Shown here piece by piece: positions 37,447-46,663 of a stretch of DNA of 64,000 nt. Below the pieces are notes generated by a model. The model made no database searches, was not told the origin of the DNA, and worked only from the letters and a program-made list of their open reading frames with translations. The translations under genes were made by a program, and so were the position numbers. Source of the DNA: Bradyrhizobium sp. 138 (lineage in GTDB: Bacteria > Pseudomonadota > Alphaproteobacteria > Rhizobiales > Xanthobacteraceae); assembly GCF_023074075.1 (NCBI RefSeq), contig NZ_JADPKT010000002.1:1-64000 (forward strand), given 5' to 3'. Numbering within the stretch: the stretch's first letter is position 1; every line of letters starts with the position of its first letter.

Positions 37447-38421
37447 ATGGTCGAGTTCCTCGTTTCGAAACTGCATGACGTCCGCTTCATGACCATGTTG
37501 CTGGCGGCCATCGCCGCCAGCGCCACTGTCTATACGCTGGTGATGCCGCTGTTCGCCGGCGAGGGCCTCTCCAAGCGCATGAAGGCGGTCGCGAGCGAGC
37601 GTGAGCGCATCCGGCAGCGCGAGCGCGAGCGCCTTCACAAGAACGAGAAGGTCTCGCTGCGCCAGACACCGAAGCAGCTCGTCTCCAAGGTGGTGGAGGA
37701 CTTCAACCTCACCAAATGGCTCGCGCAAGAGGCGGCGCGGGACAAGCTCATCATGGCCGGCTACCGCGGCCAGGCGCCCTACATCACCTTCCTGTTTGCC
37801 CGCTTGGTCGCTCCGCTCGTGCTGTTCGTCGGCTCGGTCATCTACGTTTTCGTGATCGCGCACATGGACAAGCCGATGCCGATCAAGATCGGCATCTGCA
37901 TCGGCGCGGCCTATCTCGGCCTGCAGGCGCCGATGCTGTTCCTCAAGAACGCGATCTCCAAGCGCCAGCTCTCGATCAAGCGCGCCTTTCCCGATGCACT
38001 CGACCTGCTCCTGATCTGTATCGAATCCGGCATGTCGGTCGAAATGGCGTTCCGTAAGGTCGCCACCGAAATCGTGGGACAGTCGATTGCGCTGTCGGAG
38101 GAGTTCACGCTGACCACAGCCGAATTGTCCTATCTGCAGGATCGCAAAGTCGCCTATGAGAATTTGGCGCGTCGCACCGGGCTCGAGGGCGTCAAGTCGG
38201 TGTGTCTCGCACTCATGCAGGCGGAACGCTACGGCACCCCGCTGGGTCAATCCCTGCGCGTCATGGCACAGGAAAACCGCGACATGCGCATGAACGAGGC
38301 CGAGAAGAAGGCCGCCGCGCTGCCCCCGAAGCTGACGGTGCCGATGATCCTGTTCTTCCTGCCGGTGCTGTTCATCGTCATTCTCGGGCCGACCGGCATC
38401 AAGGTCACCGAGATGCAGTGA
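37447..38421 (+). CDS. tadC: Tad inner-membrane platform protein TadC
   Basis: 324-residue T2SSF-domain protein: an N-terminal helix, a charged coiled stretch (RERIRQRERERLHKNEKV), and the T2SF core (FPDALDLLLICIESGMSVEMAF) with C-terminal helix VPMILFFLPVLFIVILGPTGIKV. Nine bases after tadB; last gene of the rightward pilus operon. Confidence 0.94.
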   Translation: MVEFLVSKLHDVRFMTMLLAAIAASATVYTLVMPLFAGEGLSKRMKAVASERERIRQRERERLHKNEKVSLRQTPKQLVSKVVEDFNLTKWLAQEAARDKLIMAGYRGQAPYITFLFARLVAPLVLFVGSVIYVFVIAHMDKPMPIKIGICIGAAYLGLQAPMLFLKNAISKRQLSIKRAFPDALDLLLICIESGMSVEMAFRKVATEIVGQSIALSEEFTLTTAELSYLQDRKVAYENLARRTGLEGVKSVCLALMQAERYGTPLGQSLRVMAQENRDMRMNEAEKKAAALPPKLTVPMILFFLPVLFIVILGPTGIKVTEMQ

Positions 38422-38482
38422 CACGAGCCACCGACCGCAGGCGGTCCGTGAGGCGATGTCGATAGTTGAAGATCGGAACCGA

Positions 38483-39313
38483 TCAGTCGGGCTGGTTGAG
38501 CGAGGCGACCGGGGTACGCTTCGGCGCGCCGCGATGACCGTCGCTGCGGCTCAGCATCTCTTTGAGATAAGTGACATTGGCCGCGGCCTGATCCGGCGGC
38601 AGGTCCGCCTTCACGATGGTCTCGGCCTCAGCGAAGCGGCCCTGGAGACCGACGACGAGGCCGAGATTCTGCCGCACCCGGCTGCCGGCGCGCGGCGAGG
38701 CGTAGGCCTGCCGCAGCGCCTCTTCGGCCTTCGGCAGGTCTCTCGACAACATGTAGGACAGGCCGAGATTGGAGAGCACGCCGGGATCACCCGGTGCGAT
38801 CTTGAGCGCGCTCGCATAATAGGAACGCGCCTCCTCGTGACGGCCCATCTGGTCCAGCGCAGTGCCCTGCACCGAGAGCAGGCGCCAGTCAGGATTATCA
38901 GGCGAATGCGCTTTCGACAGGACGTCGTAGGCCTGCTGGAAATTGCCGTTGTCGGCGAGCGCGCGGCCGTACAAAGCGAGCAGCGTCTTGTTGCCGGGAT
39001 TGGCGATGGTCGCCTGCTCAAGCACGGCGGCGGCCTGGGCGCGCTGACCGTTGGCGCGCAGGGCCTGACCATAGGCAAACGCGGCCTCGGCGTCCTTGGG
39101 ATTGGCGCGGTAGCGCTCGCCATAGACCTCGACGGCACGGACCGGATCTGTCGGTGTGCGATCGGTGGGACTAGCCTCCGCCCGCGGCCCGCCGACCGAG
39201 CCCGTCACATCTGAGAGTTTCGACATGGCCGTGCAGCCGCCGAGGCCCATGGCCAACGCCGCGACGACCGACGTGGACGCAAGAAGCCGGGCAAGACTGA
39301 ACTGTTGACGCAT
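38483..39313 (-). CDS. tadD: TPR lipoprotein, TadD-like
   Basis: 276 residues. Lipoprotein signal with lipobox LGGC, a disordered segment (about 35-60) and four or so tetratricopeptide repeats (AAFAYGQALRANGQRAQAAAV, TLLALYGRALADNGNFQQAYDVL, GVLSNLGLSYMLSRDLPKAEEAL). TadD-type lipoproteins act as pilotins for the Tad secretin. Convergent with tadC, so it is a separate transcript. Confidence 0.9.
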   Translation of the reverse strand: MRQQFSLARLLASTSVVAALAMGLGGCTAMSKLSDVTGSVGGPRAEASPTDRTPTDPVRAVEVYGERYRANPKDAEAAFAYGQALRANGQRAQAAAVLEQATIANPGNKTLLALYGRALADNGNFQQAYDVLSKAHSPDNPDWRLLSVQGTALDQMGRHEEARSYYASALKIAPGDPGVLSNLGLSYMLSRDLPKAEEALRQAYASPRAGSRVRQNLGLVVGLQGRFAEAETIVKADLPPDQAAANVTYLKEMLSRSDGHRGAPKRTPVASLNQPD

Positions 39314-39501
39314 GACGCCTTGACTCTCGAGCCGATTGATCGAGCCGAACGCGCCAGCAATAGACTGTTAACCCTAACGGCCGGTTAACGCCGCGTTCGC
39401 GCCCCTCACGGCGAAGTTTGCGGCGGCGCCTCACCCGCCGAGGTCCGGATCGAGGCCGAGCGCCTTCACCTGCGCGCTCAGCTCCCGCAGCAATCGCCGC
39501 C

Positions 39502-39705
39502 TCAATATTCGATGGCAAGCCGCTTGCGGATTTCATCGACGCGCTTGTCGAGTGCATCGAACCGCGCGTGGACGGATCGGTCATGGAGATAGAAGACGTA
39601 ACCGCCGGCAAGGAGCGCGAAGATCCAGTGGTGGTGCTCGACGTAACCGAAAATCGCTTCGACGGCCTGGCCGATGAAGGTGACCACGCTCCACACAAAT
39701 TCCAT
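39502..39705 (-). CDS. Small single-helix membrane protein, unknown
   Basis: 67 residues: hydrophobic N-terminal part (FVWSVVTFIGQAVEAIFG), a HHH, a second hydrophobic segment (WIFALLAGGYVFYL) and a basic/acidic helical tail (DALDKRVDEIRKRLAIEY). Perfect GGAGGAATTGCG-ATG start context supports a real gene. Family not recognised. Its promoter would lie in the 200-bp gap shared with the divergent aminopeptidase gene. Confidence 0.75.
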   Translation of the reverse strand: MEFVWSVVTFIGQAVEAIFGYVEHHHWIFALLAGGYVFYLHDRSVHARFDALDKRVDEIRKRLAIEY

Positions 39706-39906
39706 CGCAATTCCTCCCGGCGCGCTTTGTCGTCGGCCGCCCGAATTTCGATCCCCGGCGACCGTTGCCGGAACCTAGCATGGCCCCCTTGCCGCGAGTA
39801 GCGGCTCGCTGAACGGTGACAGCAAAGCCGATTGCAGCAGCGGCCAAACTCTGCGAAGTCTCGTCCGTTCGCATGACCCGTTTGATCTGACGATCCGGAC
39901 CCGCCA

Positions 39907-41280
39907 ATGCCATCTGTCTTCGAGACGTCGCCCACCGCCATCCCGATCAATTTCGTCACCAAATCGAGCTGGGATCGGGTCGCCGAGACGCTGCCGCCGC
40001 CACAACGGCTGTTCGCCACGGCATGCGCCTTTACCGCCAAGCCGGGCAGCTATCTCGCCCTGCCTGCGCCCGACGGCGCCGTCGCGCAGGTGCTATTCGG
40101 CCTCGAGGACGAGGGTGCAAGATCGCGCGACCTGTTCCGGCCTGGCGCCCTGCCCGGGCTGCTGCCGCCGGGCACTTATCGCTTTGCCAATACACCACAC
40201 GATGCACGGCTGGCGGCACTCGCTTTCGCACTGGGGTGCTACCACTTTGCGCGCTACCGCAAGGCTGATAGCCGCAACGTCCGCCTGGTGCCGCCCGATG
40301 GCGTCGATGCGACCGAGATCGAGCGGATCGCTGATGCCGCGATGCTCGCGCGCGACCTCATCAACACGCCATCCAACGACATGGGGCCGGAACAGCTGGC
40401 CGCTGCCGCGCAAGCGCTCGCCGCCGAGTTCGGGGCAAGCTATGCCTGCACCATCGGCGAGGAGCTGGAGAAGCACTTCCCGCTGATCCACGCCGTCGGC
40501 ATGGCATCCAACCGCGCGCCGCGGCTGATCGACATCGACTGGGGCGATCCAGACCATCCCAAGGTGACGCTGGTCGGCAAGGGCGTCTGCTTCGACACCG
40601 GCGGGCTCGATCTGAAGCCGTCGAGCGGCATGCTGATCATGAAAAAGGACATGGGCGGCGCCGCCAACGTGCTGGCGCTGGCGCGCATGGTGATGGACGC
40701 GAAGCTGAAGGTGCGGCTGCGCGTGCTGATCCCGGCCGTCGAGAACGCGGTCGCGGGCAACGCTTTCCGACCGCTCGACATCTTCACCTCGCGCAAGGGC
40801 ATCACGGTCGAGATCGGCAATACCGACGCCGAAGGGAGGCTGGTGCTCGCCGACGCGCTGGCGCTGGCCGACGAGGAGAAGCCCGATCTGTTGATTGATC
40901 TCGGCACGCTGACCGGCGCGGCGCGCGTCGCGCTGGGGCCGGATCTGCCGCCCTTCTACACCAATGACGAGACCCTTGCCGGCGACCTTTCGCGCTGCGC
41001 GGTGCAGGAGAACGATCCGTTGTGGCGCATGCCGCTGTGGCCGCCTTACGATGCGTGGCTGGACTCCAAGACGGCCACCATCACCAACGCGCCATCAGGC
41101 GGCTTTGCGGGCTCGATCACCTGCGCGCTGTTCCTGCAACGCTTCGTCGAGCAGGCCAGGAGCTGGCTGCATGTCGACATCTATGGCTGGACGCCGTCGG
41201 CAAAACCGGCACGCCCCGAAGGCGGCGAGTGCCAGGCCGCGCGCGCCATCTACACCTTGCTGAGCGAGCGCTATGCATGA
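39907..41280 (+). CDS. Leucyl aminopeptidase family (M17) peptidase
   Basis: 457-residue two-metal cytosolic aminopeptidase. C-terminal catalytic domain shows VGKGVCFDTGGLDLKPS, MKKDMGGAA and the signature NTDAEGRLVLADAL with metal-binding Asp/Glu. N-terminal half is divergent from PepA, as in the PepB-like branch. Overlaps the NlpC/P60 gene by 8 bases, suggesting one transcript and perhaps joint peptide or muropeptide turnover. Confidence 0.94.
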   Translation: MPSVFETSPTAIPINFVTKSSWDRVAETLPPPQRLFATACAFTAKPGSYLALPAPDGAVAQVLFGLEDEGARSRDLFRPGALPGLLPPGTYRFANTPHDARLAALAFALGCYHFARYRKADSRNVRLVPPDGVDATEIERIADAAMLARDLINTPSNDMGPEQLAAAAQALAAEFGASYACTIGEELEKHFPLIHAVGMASNRAPRLIDIDWGDPDHPKVTLVGKGVCFDTGGLDLKPSSGMLIMKKDMGGAANVLALARMVMDAKLKVRLRVLIPAVENAVAGNAFRPLDIFTSRKGITVEIGNTDAEGRLVLADALALADEEKPDLLIDLGTLTGAARVALGPDLPPFYTNDETLAGDLSRCAVQENDPLWRMPLWPPYDAWLDSKTATITNAPSGGFAGSITCALFLQRFVEQARSWLHVDIYGWTPSAKPARPEGGECQAARAIYTLLSERYA

Positions 41281-42115
41281 TCCACGAATAACACCGGCGC
41301 GGGGCGACCTCGCCGCGAAATATCTCGAGGGCAAGGTTGAGGCGGATCGCTTCGTCGCGGGCGAAGAATTCGAGGTGGTCGAACCGGTCGTGCCGGTGCG
41401 CGAGCAGCCGTCGTCGAACGCGATGCTGATGACGGAGGCCTTGCGCGGCGAACGCGTCACCATTTACGATCGCAACGGCGAGGGGTGGGCGTGGGGCCAA
41501 CTTAATGGCGATGGCTATGTCGGCTGGCTGCCGGATGCAGGGCTCATAAAGCCGTCGGTCGCCCCAACTCACCTCGTCAGCGCGCTACGGACGTTTGCGT
41601 TTCCCGGCCCTTCGATCAAGCTGCCGCCGGTCGAGACGCTCGTGATGGGATCCAGGCTCGCGGTGGCGCGCGAAGACGGCAGCTTCGCCGTGACGCACGA
41701 CGGCAGATATCTGCCGAAGTCCCATCTCGCCCTGCTCGATCATCGCGAGCCGGATTTCGTCGCGGTCGCCGAGCGCTTCGTCGGCACGCCCTATCTCTGG
41801 GGCGGCAAGAGCAGTCTTGGCATCGACTGTTCCGGTCTCGTCCAGGTCTCGCTGACATCGGCGGGCATCGGCTGCCCGCGCGACAGCGACATGCAGCAGG
41901 CCGGTCTCGGCCGCGTACTGGCTCCGAACGAGATAAGCAGGCTGCAGCGCGGCGACCTGATCTTCTGGAAAGGCCATGTCGCCATCGTGCGCAACGCCAG
42001 CACCATGGTTCACGCCAACGCGCATCACATGGCGACGGTGATTGAGCCGATCGAACCAGCGATCGCGCGCATCAAGCAGGCCGGCAGCGAGGCCGTTGCG
42101 ATCAAGCGGCTCTAG
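41273..42115 (+). CDS. NlpC/P60 endopeptidase with SH3-like domains
   Basis: 280 residues without a signal peptide. SH3b-like region at about 35-150 (VVPVREQPSSNAML, GWAWGQLNGDGYVGWL), then the NlpC/P60 domain with catalytic Cys in GIDCSGLVQVSL, GDLIFWKGHVAIV containing the His, and a further His-rich stretch (HANAHHM). These enzymes cut the gamma-D-Glu-dipeptide bond in cell-wall peptides; the lack of an export signal and the coupling to an aminopeptidase suggest muropeptide recycling in the cytosol. Confidence 0.92.
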   Translation: MHDPRITPARGDLAAKYLEGKVEADRFVAGEEFEVVEPVVPVREQPSSNAMLMTEALRGERVTIYDRNGEGWAWGQLNGDGYVGWLPDAGLIKPSVAPTHLVSALRTFAFPGPSIKLPPVETLVMGSRLAVAREDGSFAVTHDGRYLPKSHLALLDHREPDFVAVAERFVGTPYLWGGKSSLGIDCSGLVQVSLTSAGIGCPRDSDMQQAGLGRVLAPNEISRLQRGDLIFWKGHVAIVRNASTMVHANAHHMATVIEPIEPAIARIKQAGSEAVAIKRL

Positions 42116-42169
42116 GGCGCGTCCCCATGAATTCGTTGCGTCCGCTTTATTCTTGGAAGGCGATGTTGA

Positions 42170-42193
42170 AGCCGACATGGCCGCATGTCGGCT
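42170..42193 (+). other. Perfect hairpin after the NlpC/P60 gene
   Basis: AGCCGACATG/CATGTCGGCT, 10-bp stem with 4-nt loop, followed by TTGGTC. A possible weak terminator at the left edge of the less GC-rich islet. Nothing else is recognisable between 42116 and 42392. Confidence 0.55.
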
Positions 42194-42392
42194 TTGGTCA
42201 GGACTGCATCCACGGCCCCGAGAGGAGGGAGCTCAGGTTTTTGCAATAGGTTTTCGGGCACCGGAGGTTGTTGGAGCCGATGTCGGCGACGATAGATCGC
42301 TGGTAGCGCTGTGAAATGTTCTCCGCTGACAGGAACACCGCCCGTAACGGCCGAGTTAAATGGGGAAATTCACCTCTAAGGGAGTCGAAACC

Positions 42393-42773
42393 ATGGCCCG
42401 CGCAACAGCCCATCCGGATCATCAATGCATCTCAAGCGAAGACATTCAGGGAACCCAGGTCTATGGAGTAGATCGAAAGAATATTGGTGAGATTGATCAT
42501 CTGATCATCGACAAGATGTCAGGTCGTGTGGCTTACGCCGTCATGAGCTTTGGCGGCTTTGTTGGATTGGGCCACAGCCATTATCCCATTCCATGGGGCG
42601 CACTGACATTTGATCGGTCGCTTGGTGGTTTTCGAACCAATATCACCGAGCAACAGCTAAGGGACGCGCCCGAGTTCAGTGATGATTCCTGGCAGGATCG
42701 AGACTGGGAAACACGCACTCACCAGTACTACGGGACGCCTACATACTGGGAGGCGCGTCCAGGTGGCTTATAA
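42393..42773 (+). CDS. PRC-barrel domain protein
   Basis: 126-residue protein with one PRC-barrel (about 20-95): VYGVDRKNIGEIDHLIIDKMSGRV split over the typical beta strands, YAVMSFGGFVGLGHSHYPIPW and a tail with YYGTPTYWE. PRC-barrel proteins of this size are often stress-related and of unknown partner. ATG 42393 has GGGAG upstream; an in-frame ATG at 42360 is possible. Codon use is visibly richer in A/T-ending codons than neighbours, suggesting recent acquisition. Confidence 0.87.
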   Translation: MARATAHPDHQCISSEDIQGTQVYGVDRKNIGEIDHLIIDKMSGRVAYAVMSFGGFVGLGHSHYPIPWGALTFDRSLGGFRTNITEQQLRDAPEFSDDSWQDRDWETRTHQYYGTPTYWEARPGGL

Positions 42774-43301
42774 CGCGAGTCAGCGCATCTGGAGACTCTC
42801 GATTGTCGAGTCATCGAAGAGCTGATCGACCAAGCCACTCAGCTGAGGCGGTCAATGCTGTGGCGCGGCTCATATCGCGCCTACGAGTGCCAGCGAAGAC
42901 GCTTGAAAGACATCGCCAAACGGCCTTGAGCTAAGTGTCTAAGTGTCCGAGTTCGTCGGATTCGAGTCAATTGCGGACATTCCGAAGTTGTCGCAGTGTC
43001 TTCGTGCGACGCCACCTGTTCCCTGGACGCGTCAGGTGACGTAGAATGTCACTGCCTTCGAAGCGGGACGCTGTTCGGCTTTGGCCCAGGCTGTGTCCAA
43101 TAGCTGCCATTCACCCACCCACACTCGGGGATCATCCTCGGCATCCGTCGGATTGCCACGGCTGTCCGGTTCACGAGTCGCAAAATGCGGCGTCGGATCG
43201 AATTGTGCGCAACGCTCGCCCGCCCGAAAACGCCGCGCTCGTTGAAACGCGACGCAAATCTGTGCGTTGACCCACCTGTCGGTGAGGACGGAGCGCGAAC
43301 A
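42774..43301. other. Gene-free stretch, possible decayed coding DNA
   Basis: 528 bp between the PRC-barrel and VOC genes. In the PRC frame, after its stop, a 48-codon run (ETLDCRVIEELIDQ... to LKDIAKRP) reads protein-like but has no start codon. On the - strand a run ending PASKAVTFYVT lacks a credible start too. A short direct repeat (AAGTGTCT/AAGTGTCC) is at about 42932-42948. I cannot support an intact gene here. Confidence 0.35.
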
Positions 43302-43667
43302 ATGGCATCCATCCGATACGTTGTGACGGACATCGATAAATCGGTCGAATTCTATCGCGATAAACTCGAGTTCTCGGTGGACATGCACAATCCCAGCAAG
43401 TTCGCAGCGCTTATTCGTGATGATCTGACGCTCTACTTGAGCGCCCCAGGGGCGGGTAGTGGAGGAACTGCTGGCGGCAATCCGGAGCCTGGTGGATGGA
43501 ACCGATTCATGATTGTTACGAAAGACATAGATGATCTCATCGGTCGATTGAACGCTGGTGGGGCCAAATTTAGAGGAGAAATCAGCGAGGCCGGAGCGGG
43601 TCGCGCCAGGCTTCTTGAAGATCCGTCGGGCAATCTGATTGAACTATTTGAGTTCAAGAAGAAATAA
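43302..43667 (+). CDS. VOC (glyoxalase/bleomycin-resistance) family protein
   Basis: 121-residue protein with two beta-alpha-beta-beta-beta modules: RYVVTDIDKSVEFYRDKLEF and FMIVTKDIDDLIGRL, ending DPSGNLIELFEFKKK with the usual metal-binding Glu. Substrate unknown. ATG 43302 lies after GGAGCGCGAAC; the longer upstream frame is not family-like. Same A/T-leaning codon use as the PRC gene. Confidence 0.88.
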   Translation: MASIRYVVTDIDKSVEFYRDKLEFSVDMHNPSKFAALIRDDLTLYLSAPGAGSGGTAGGNPEPGGWNRFMIVTKDIDDLIGRLNAGGAKFRGEISEAGAGRARLLEDPSGNLIELFEFKKK

Positions 43668-43756
43668 GTGATGTCCACTGCCGTCGACTTCGAGAGGTCT
43701 CATTTTGTCATTCCGGGATACGCACGCCAACGCGCACTCCATGATGTGCCCCGCGG

Positions 43757-43798
43757 CCGTCCTTCGAGGCGCCCGCTTGTCGCGGGCTGCTCAGGATG
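43757..43798. repeat. Dispersed palindromic repeat (same family as near 169-284)
   Basis: 'ccgtccttcgaggcgcccgct' followed by 'tgtcgcgggctgctcaggatg', with GCCCGC/GCGGGC arms. Marks the right edge of the less GC-rich islet, between the VOC gene and the yej operon. Confidence 0.7.
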
Positions 43799-43842
43799 CC
43801 GCAGCGATCGCGCCGCCGCCGTGACAACAATATCACGTTCCC

Positions 43843-45480
43843 TCAAGTCGCGACCGCGCCTCCGCCCTCGCTCTCGAGCCGGAATGCCGCTGCGAACAGC
43901 GCCCGCGTGTAATCCGTCTTCGGGGTCTTGAACAGCTCGGCGGCCTGTCCCTCTTCGACGACCTTGCCGCCGCGCATCACGATCAGGTGGCTCGCGAGCG
44001 AGGCGACAACACGCAGATCGTGCGAGATGAACACGTAGGTGAGCTCGCGCTTGCGCTGCAGCTCGCGCAGCAGGTCGACCATCTGCGCTTGGAACAGCAT
44101 GTCGAGCGCGCTGGTCGGCTCGTCCAGCACGACGAAATCCGGCTCAAGCACCACCGCCCGCGCGATACTGATGCGCTGGCGCTGGCCGCCGGAGAATTCA
44201 TGCGGATAGCGGAAGCGCGTCTCAGGATTGAGCCCGACATCCTCGAGCGCCTTGACGACGCGCGCTTCGCGTTCCTCGCGCGAGAGTCCTGGCTGATGCA
44301 CGAAGAGGCCTTCGGCAATGATGTCGGCGATCGACATGCGCGGTGAGAGCGAGCCGAATGGGTCCTGGAACACGATCTGCATGTCGCGCCGGAAGGGCCG
44401 CATCTCCTTGAAGCGCAGGCCCTGGATGTCTTTACCCAAGAACACGATGCGCCCGTTCGAGGAGATCAGCCGCAGCAGCGCCAGCCCCAGCGTAGTCTTG
44501 CCCGAGCCTGATTCTCCGACGACGCCGAGCGTCTCGCCCTTGCGCACCGCGATGCTAACGCCGTCAACCGCCTTGATGTGGCCGACCGTCTTGCGCAGCA
44601 AACCGCGCTTGATCGGAAACCAGACCTTCAGGTCATTGGCCGACATCACCACCGGCGCATCCGGCTGCGGAGGGGCCGGATCCGGCTTCGGCTCGGCCGC
44701 GAGCAGATCGCGCGTATAGGGATGTTTCGGCGACTTGAAGACCTGCTCGACCGGTCCCTGCTCGACGATCTCGCCGCTCTTCATGACACAGATATGGTCG
44801 GCGATGCGGCGCACGATGCCGAGATCGTGGGTGATGAAGAGCAGGCTCATGCCGAGCCGCGCGCGGATCTCGGCGAGCAACGCCAGAATCTGTGCCTGCA
44901 CGGTGACGTCGAGCGCCGTCGTCGGCTCGTCCGCGATCAACAGATCCGGCTCGTTGGCGAGTGCCATTGCGATCATCACGCGCTGGCGCTGACCGCCGGA
45001 GAGCTGATGCGGATAGCTCTTCAGCCGCGTCTCGGGCTCGGGGATACCGACCTGCGTCAGCAGCTCCAGCGTCCGTCTGCGCGCCTGCGCATTACTGGTC
45101 GGATTGTGCAACTGGATGATCTCGCCGATCTGCGCTTCGATCGTGTGCAACGGATTGAGCGAGGTCATCGGCTCCTGGAAGATGATGGAGATGTCGCTAC
45201 CGCGAATCTGCCGCATCTGCTGCTCGGATTGGTCGATCAGCTCCTGCCCCTTGAAGCGGATACTTCCCGAGGGATGCGAGGCGTTCGGATATGGCAGCAG
45301 CTTCAGGATCGAGAGCGCGCTGACCGACTTGCCGGAGCCGGATTCGCCGACCAGCGCGACGCATTCGCCGCGCTTGATCTGGAACGAGACCTTGTCGACC
45401 GCGAGCGTCGTAGCGCCGCCCTGGTGGAAGGCCACCGAAAGCTCGCGAACGCTGAGCAGGGGCTGGTTGATCGCGTCCAT
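43843..45480 (-). CDS. yejF: Oligopeptide ABC transporter ATPase YejF (fused twin ATPase)
   Basis: 545 residues containing two ABC ATPase domains. First: Walker [13 protein letters not shown], signature [15 protein letters not shown]. Second (from about 290): [15 protein letters not shown], signature [15 protein letters not shown]. Each is followed by an oligopeptide/dipeptide C-terminal extension. The fused arrangement is typical of YejF. Last gene of the yej operon, 4 bases after yejE. Confidence 0.95.
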   Translation of the reverse strand: MDAINQPLLSVRELSVAFHQGGATTLAVDKVSFQIKRGECVALVGESGSGKSVSALSILKLLPYPNASHPSGSIRFKGQELIDQSEQQMRQIRGSDISIIFQEPMTSLNPLHTIEAQIGEIIQLHNPTSNAQARRRTLELLTQVGIPEPETRLKSYPHQLSGGQRQRVMIAMALANEPDLLIADEPTTALDVTVQAQILALLAEIRARLGMSLLFITHDLGIVRRIADHICVMKSGEIVEQGPVEQVFKSPKHPYTRDLLAAEPKPDPAPPQPDAPVVMSANDLKVWFPIKRGLLRKTVGHIKAVDGVSIAVRKGETLGVVGESGSGKTTLGLALLRLISSNGRIVFLGKDIQGLRFKEMRPFRRDMQIVFQDPFGSLSPRMSIADIIAEGLFVHQPGLSREEREARVVKALEDVGLNPETRFRYPHEFSGGQRQRISIARAVVLEPDFVVLDEPTSALDMLFQAQMVDLLRELQRKRELTYVFISHDLRVVASLASHLIVMRGGKVVEEGQAAELFKTPKTDYTRALFAAAFRLESEGGGAVAT

Positions 45481-45484
45481 TGGA

Positions 45485-46663
45485 CTACCTGAACGTCTTG
45501 CGCGGATCGAAGGCGTCGCGCACCGCTTCGCCGATGAAGATCAAGAGCGACAGCATGATCGCGACCGAGAAGAAGCCGGAGAATCCGAGCCAGGGTGCCT
45601 GCACATTGGACTTGGCCTGCGACAGCAATTCGCCGAGCGAAGGCGATCCCGGCGGCAGGCCGAAGCCCAGGAAATCAAGCGCCGTCAGCGTCATCACCGA
45701 GCTCGACACGATGAAGGGCAGGAACGTCATGGTCGCGACCATGGCGTTCGGCAGCAGGTGCCGGAACATGATGATCGGGTTGGAAACGCCGAGCGCCCGC
45801 GCCGCCTGAATGTATTCGAAGTTGCGCCCACGCAGGAACTCGGCCCGCACGAGACCGACCAGCGAGACCCAGGAGAACAGCAGCAAGATGCCGAGCAGCA
45901 CGAAGAAGCCGGGCACCAGGACCGAGGACAGGATCAGGAGAAGGTAGAGCGAGGGGATCGCTGTCCAGATCTCGATGAAGCGCTGGAAGATCAGATCGAC
46001 CCGACCGCCAAAATAGCCTTGCACCGCCCCCGCTGCGATACCGATGACGGACGAGATGATGGTGAGGCAAAGGCCGAACAGCACCGAGATGCGGAAGCCA
46101 TAGATCAGCCGCGCGACCACGTCGCGCCCCTGATCGTCGGTCCCGAGCCAGTTATATTCGAGATCGCGGCAACTCTTCAGCCCCTTCTTCTCCACCACCG
46201 GCTTGCACTGCTTCTCGGTCAACATCCAGGTCGGCGGCGATGGCGCCGGCGTCGGCAGATCGAGATTGTGGGTGTCGTATGAATAGCGGATCAGCGGCCA
46301 GACGATGGTGCCGTTCTTGTCCTTGATGAGCTTCTGCAAATAGGGATCGCGGTAGTCGGCCGCGGTTTCGAAGTCGCCACCGAAGGTGGTTTCCGAATAG
46401 GTGACGAAGGCCGGCCAATAGAGACGGCCGTCGAACTTGATCAGGAAGGGTCGGTCATTGGCGATCAGCTCGGCGAACAGCGAGACCACGAACAGGGCGA
46501 TGAATATCCAGAACGACCAGTAGCCGCGACGGTTCGCCTTGAAGTTCTGCCAGCGCCGCCTGTTGAGCGGCGAAGGGGCGAACGACTTGCTCGTGATCGG
46601 CACGGCATCGCCGAGCGGCGACTTCGCAGTGGTCTCGATCGGCGTTGGCGCGGTAATCGTCAT
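45485..46663 (-). CDS. yejE: Oligopeptide ABC transporter permease YejE
   Basis: 392-residue permease. N-terminal helix (GYWSFWIFIALFVVSLFAEL), a periplasmic insert, and the DppC-like domain with NWLGTDDQGRDVVARLIYGFRIS and the EAA-like loop (YIQAARALGVSNPIIMFRHLLPN). Start ATG 46663 overlaps the yejB stop (TGATG); a longer open frame upstream is a shadow of yejB. Confidence 0.95.
   Translation of the reverse strand: MTITAPTPIETTAKSPLGDAVPITSKSFAPSPLNRRRWQNFKANRRGYWSFWIFIALFVVSLFAELIANDRPFLIKFDGRLYWPAFVTYSETTFGGDFETAADYRDPYLQKLIKDKNGTIVWPLIRYSYDTHNLDLPTPAPSPPTWMLTEKQCKPVVEKKGLKSCRDLEYNWLGTDDQGRDVVARLIYGFRISVLFGLCLTIISSVIGIAAGAVQGYFGGRVDLIFQRFIEIWTAIPSLYLLLILSSVLVPGFFVLLGILLLFSWVSLVGLVRAEFLRGRNFEYIQAARALGVSNPIIMFRHLLPNAMVATMTFLPFIVSSSVMTLTALDFLGFGLPPGSPSLGELLSQAKSNVQAPWLGFSGFFSVAIMLSLLIFIGEAVRDAFDPRKTFR

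Noticed and set aside
39418-39501. A short - strand frame (RRRLLRELSAQVKALGLDPDLGG) after the 67-residue membrane protein.
   Set aside because: It reads somewhat protein-like and could be translated from a TTG overlapping the previous stop, but it is under 30 codons and has no independent support.
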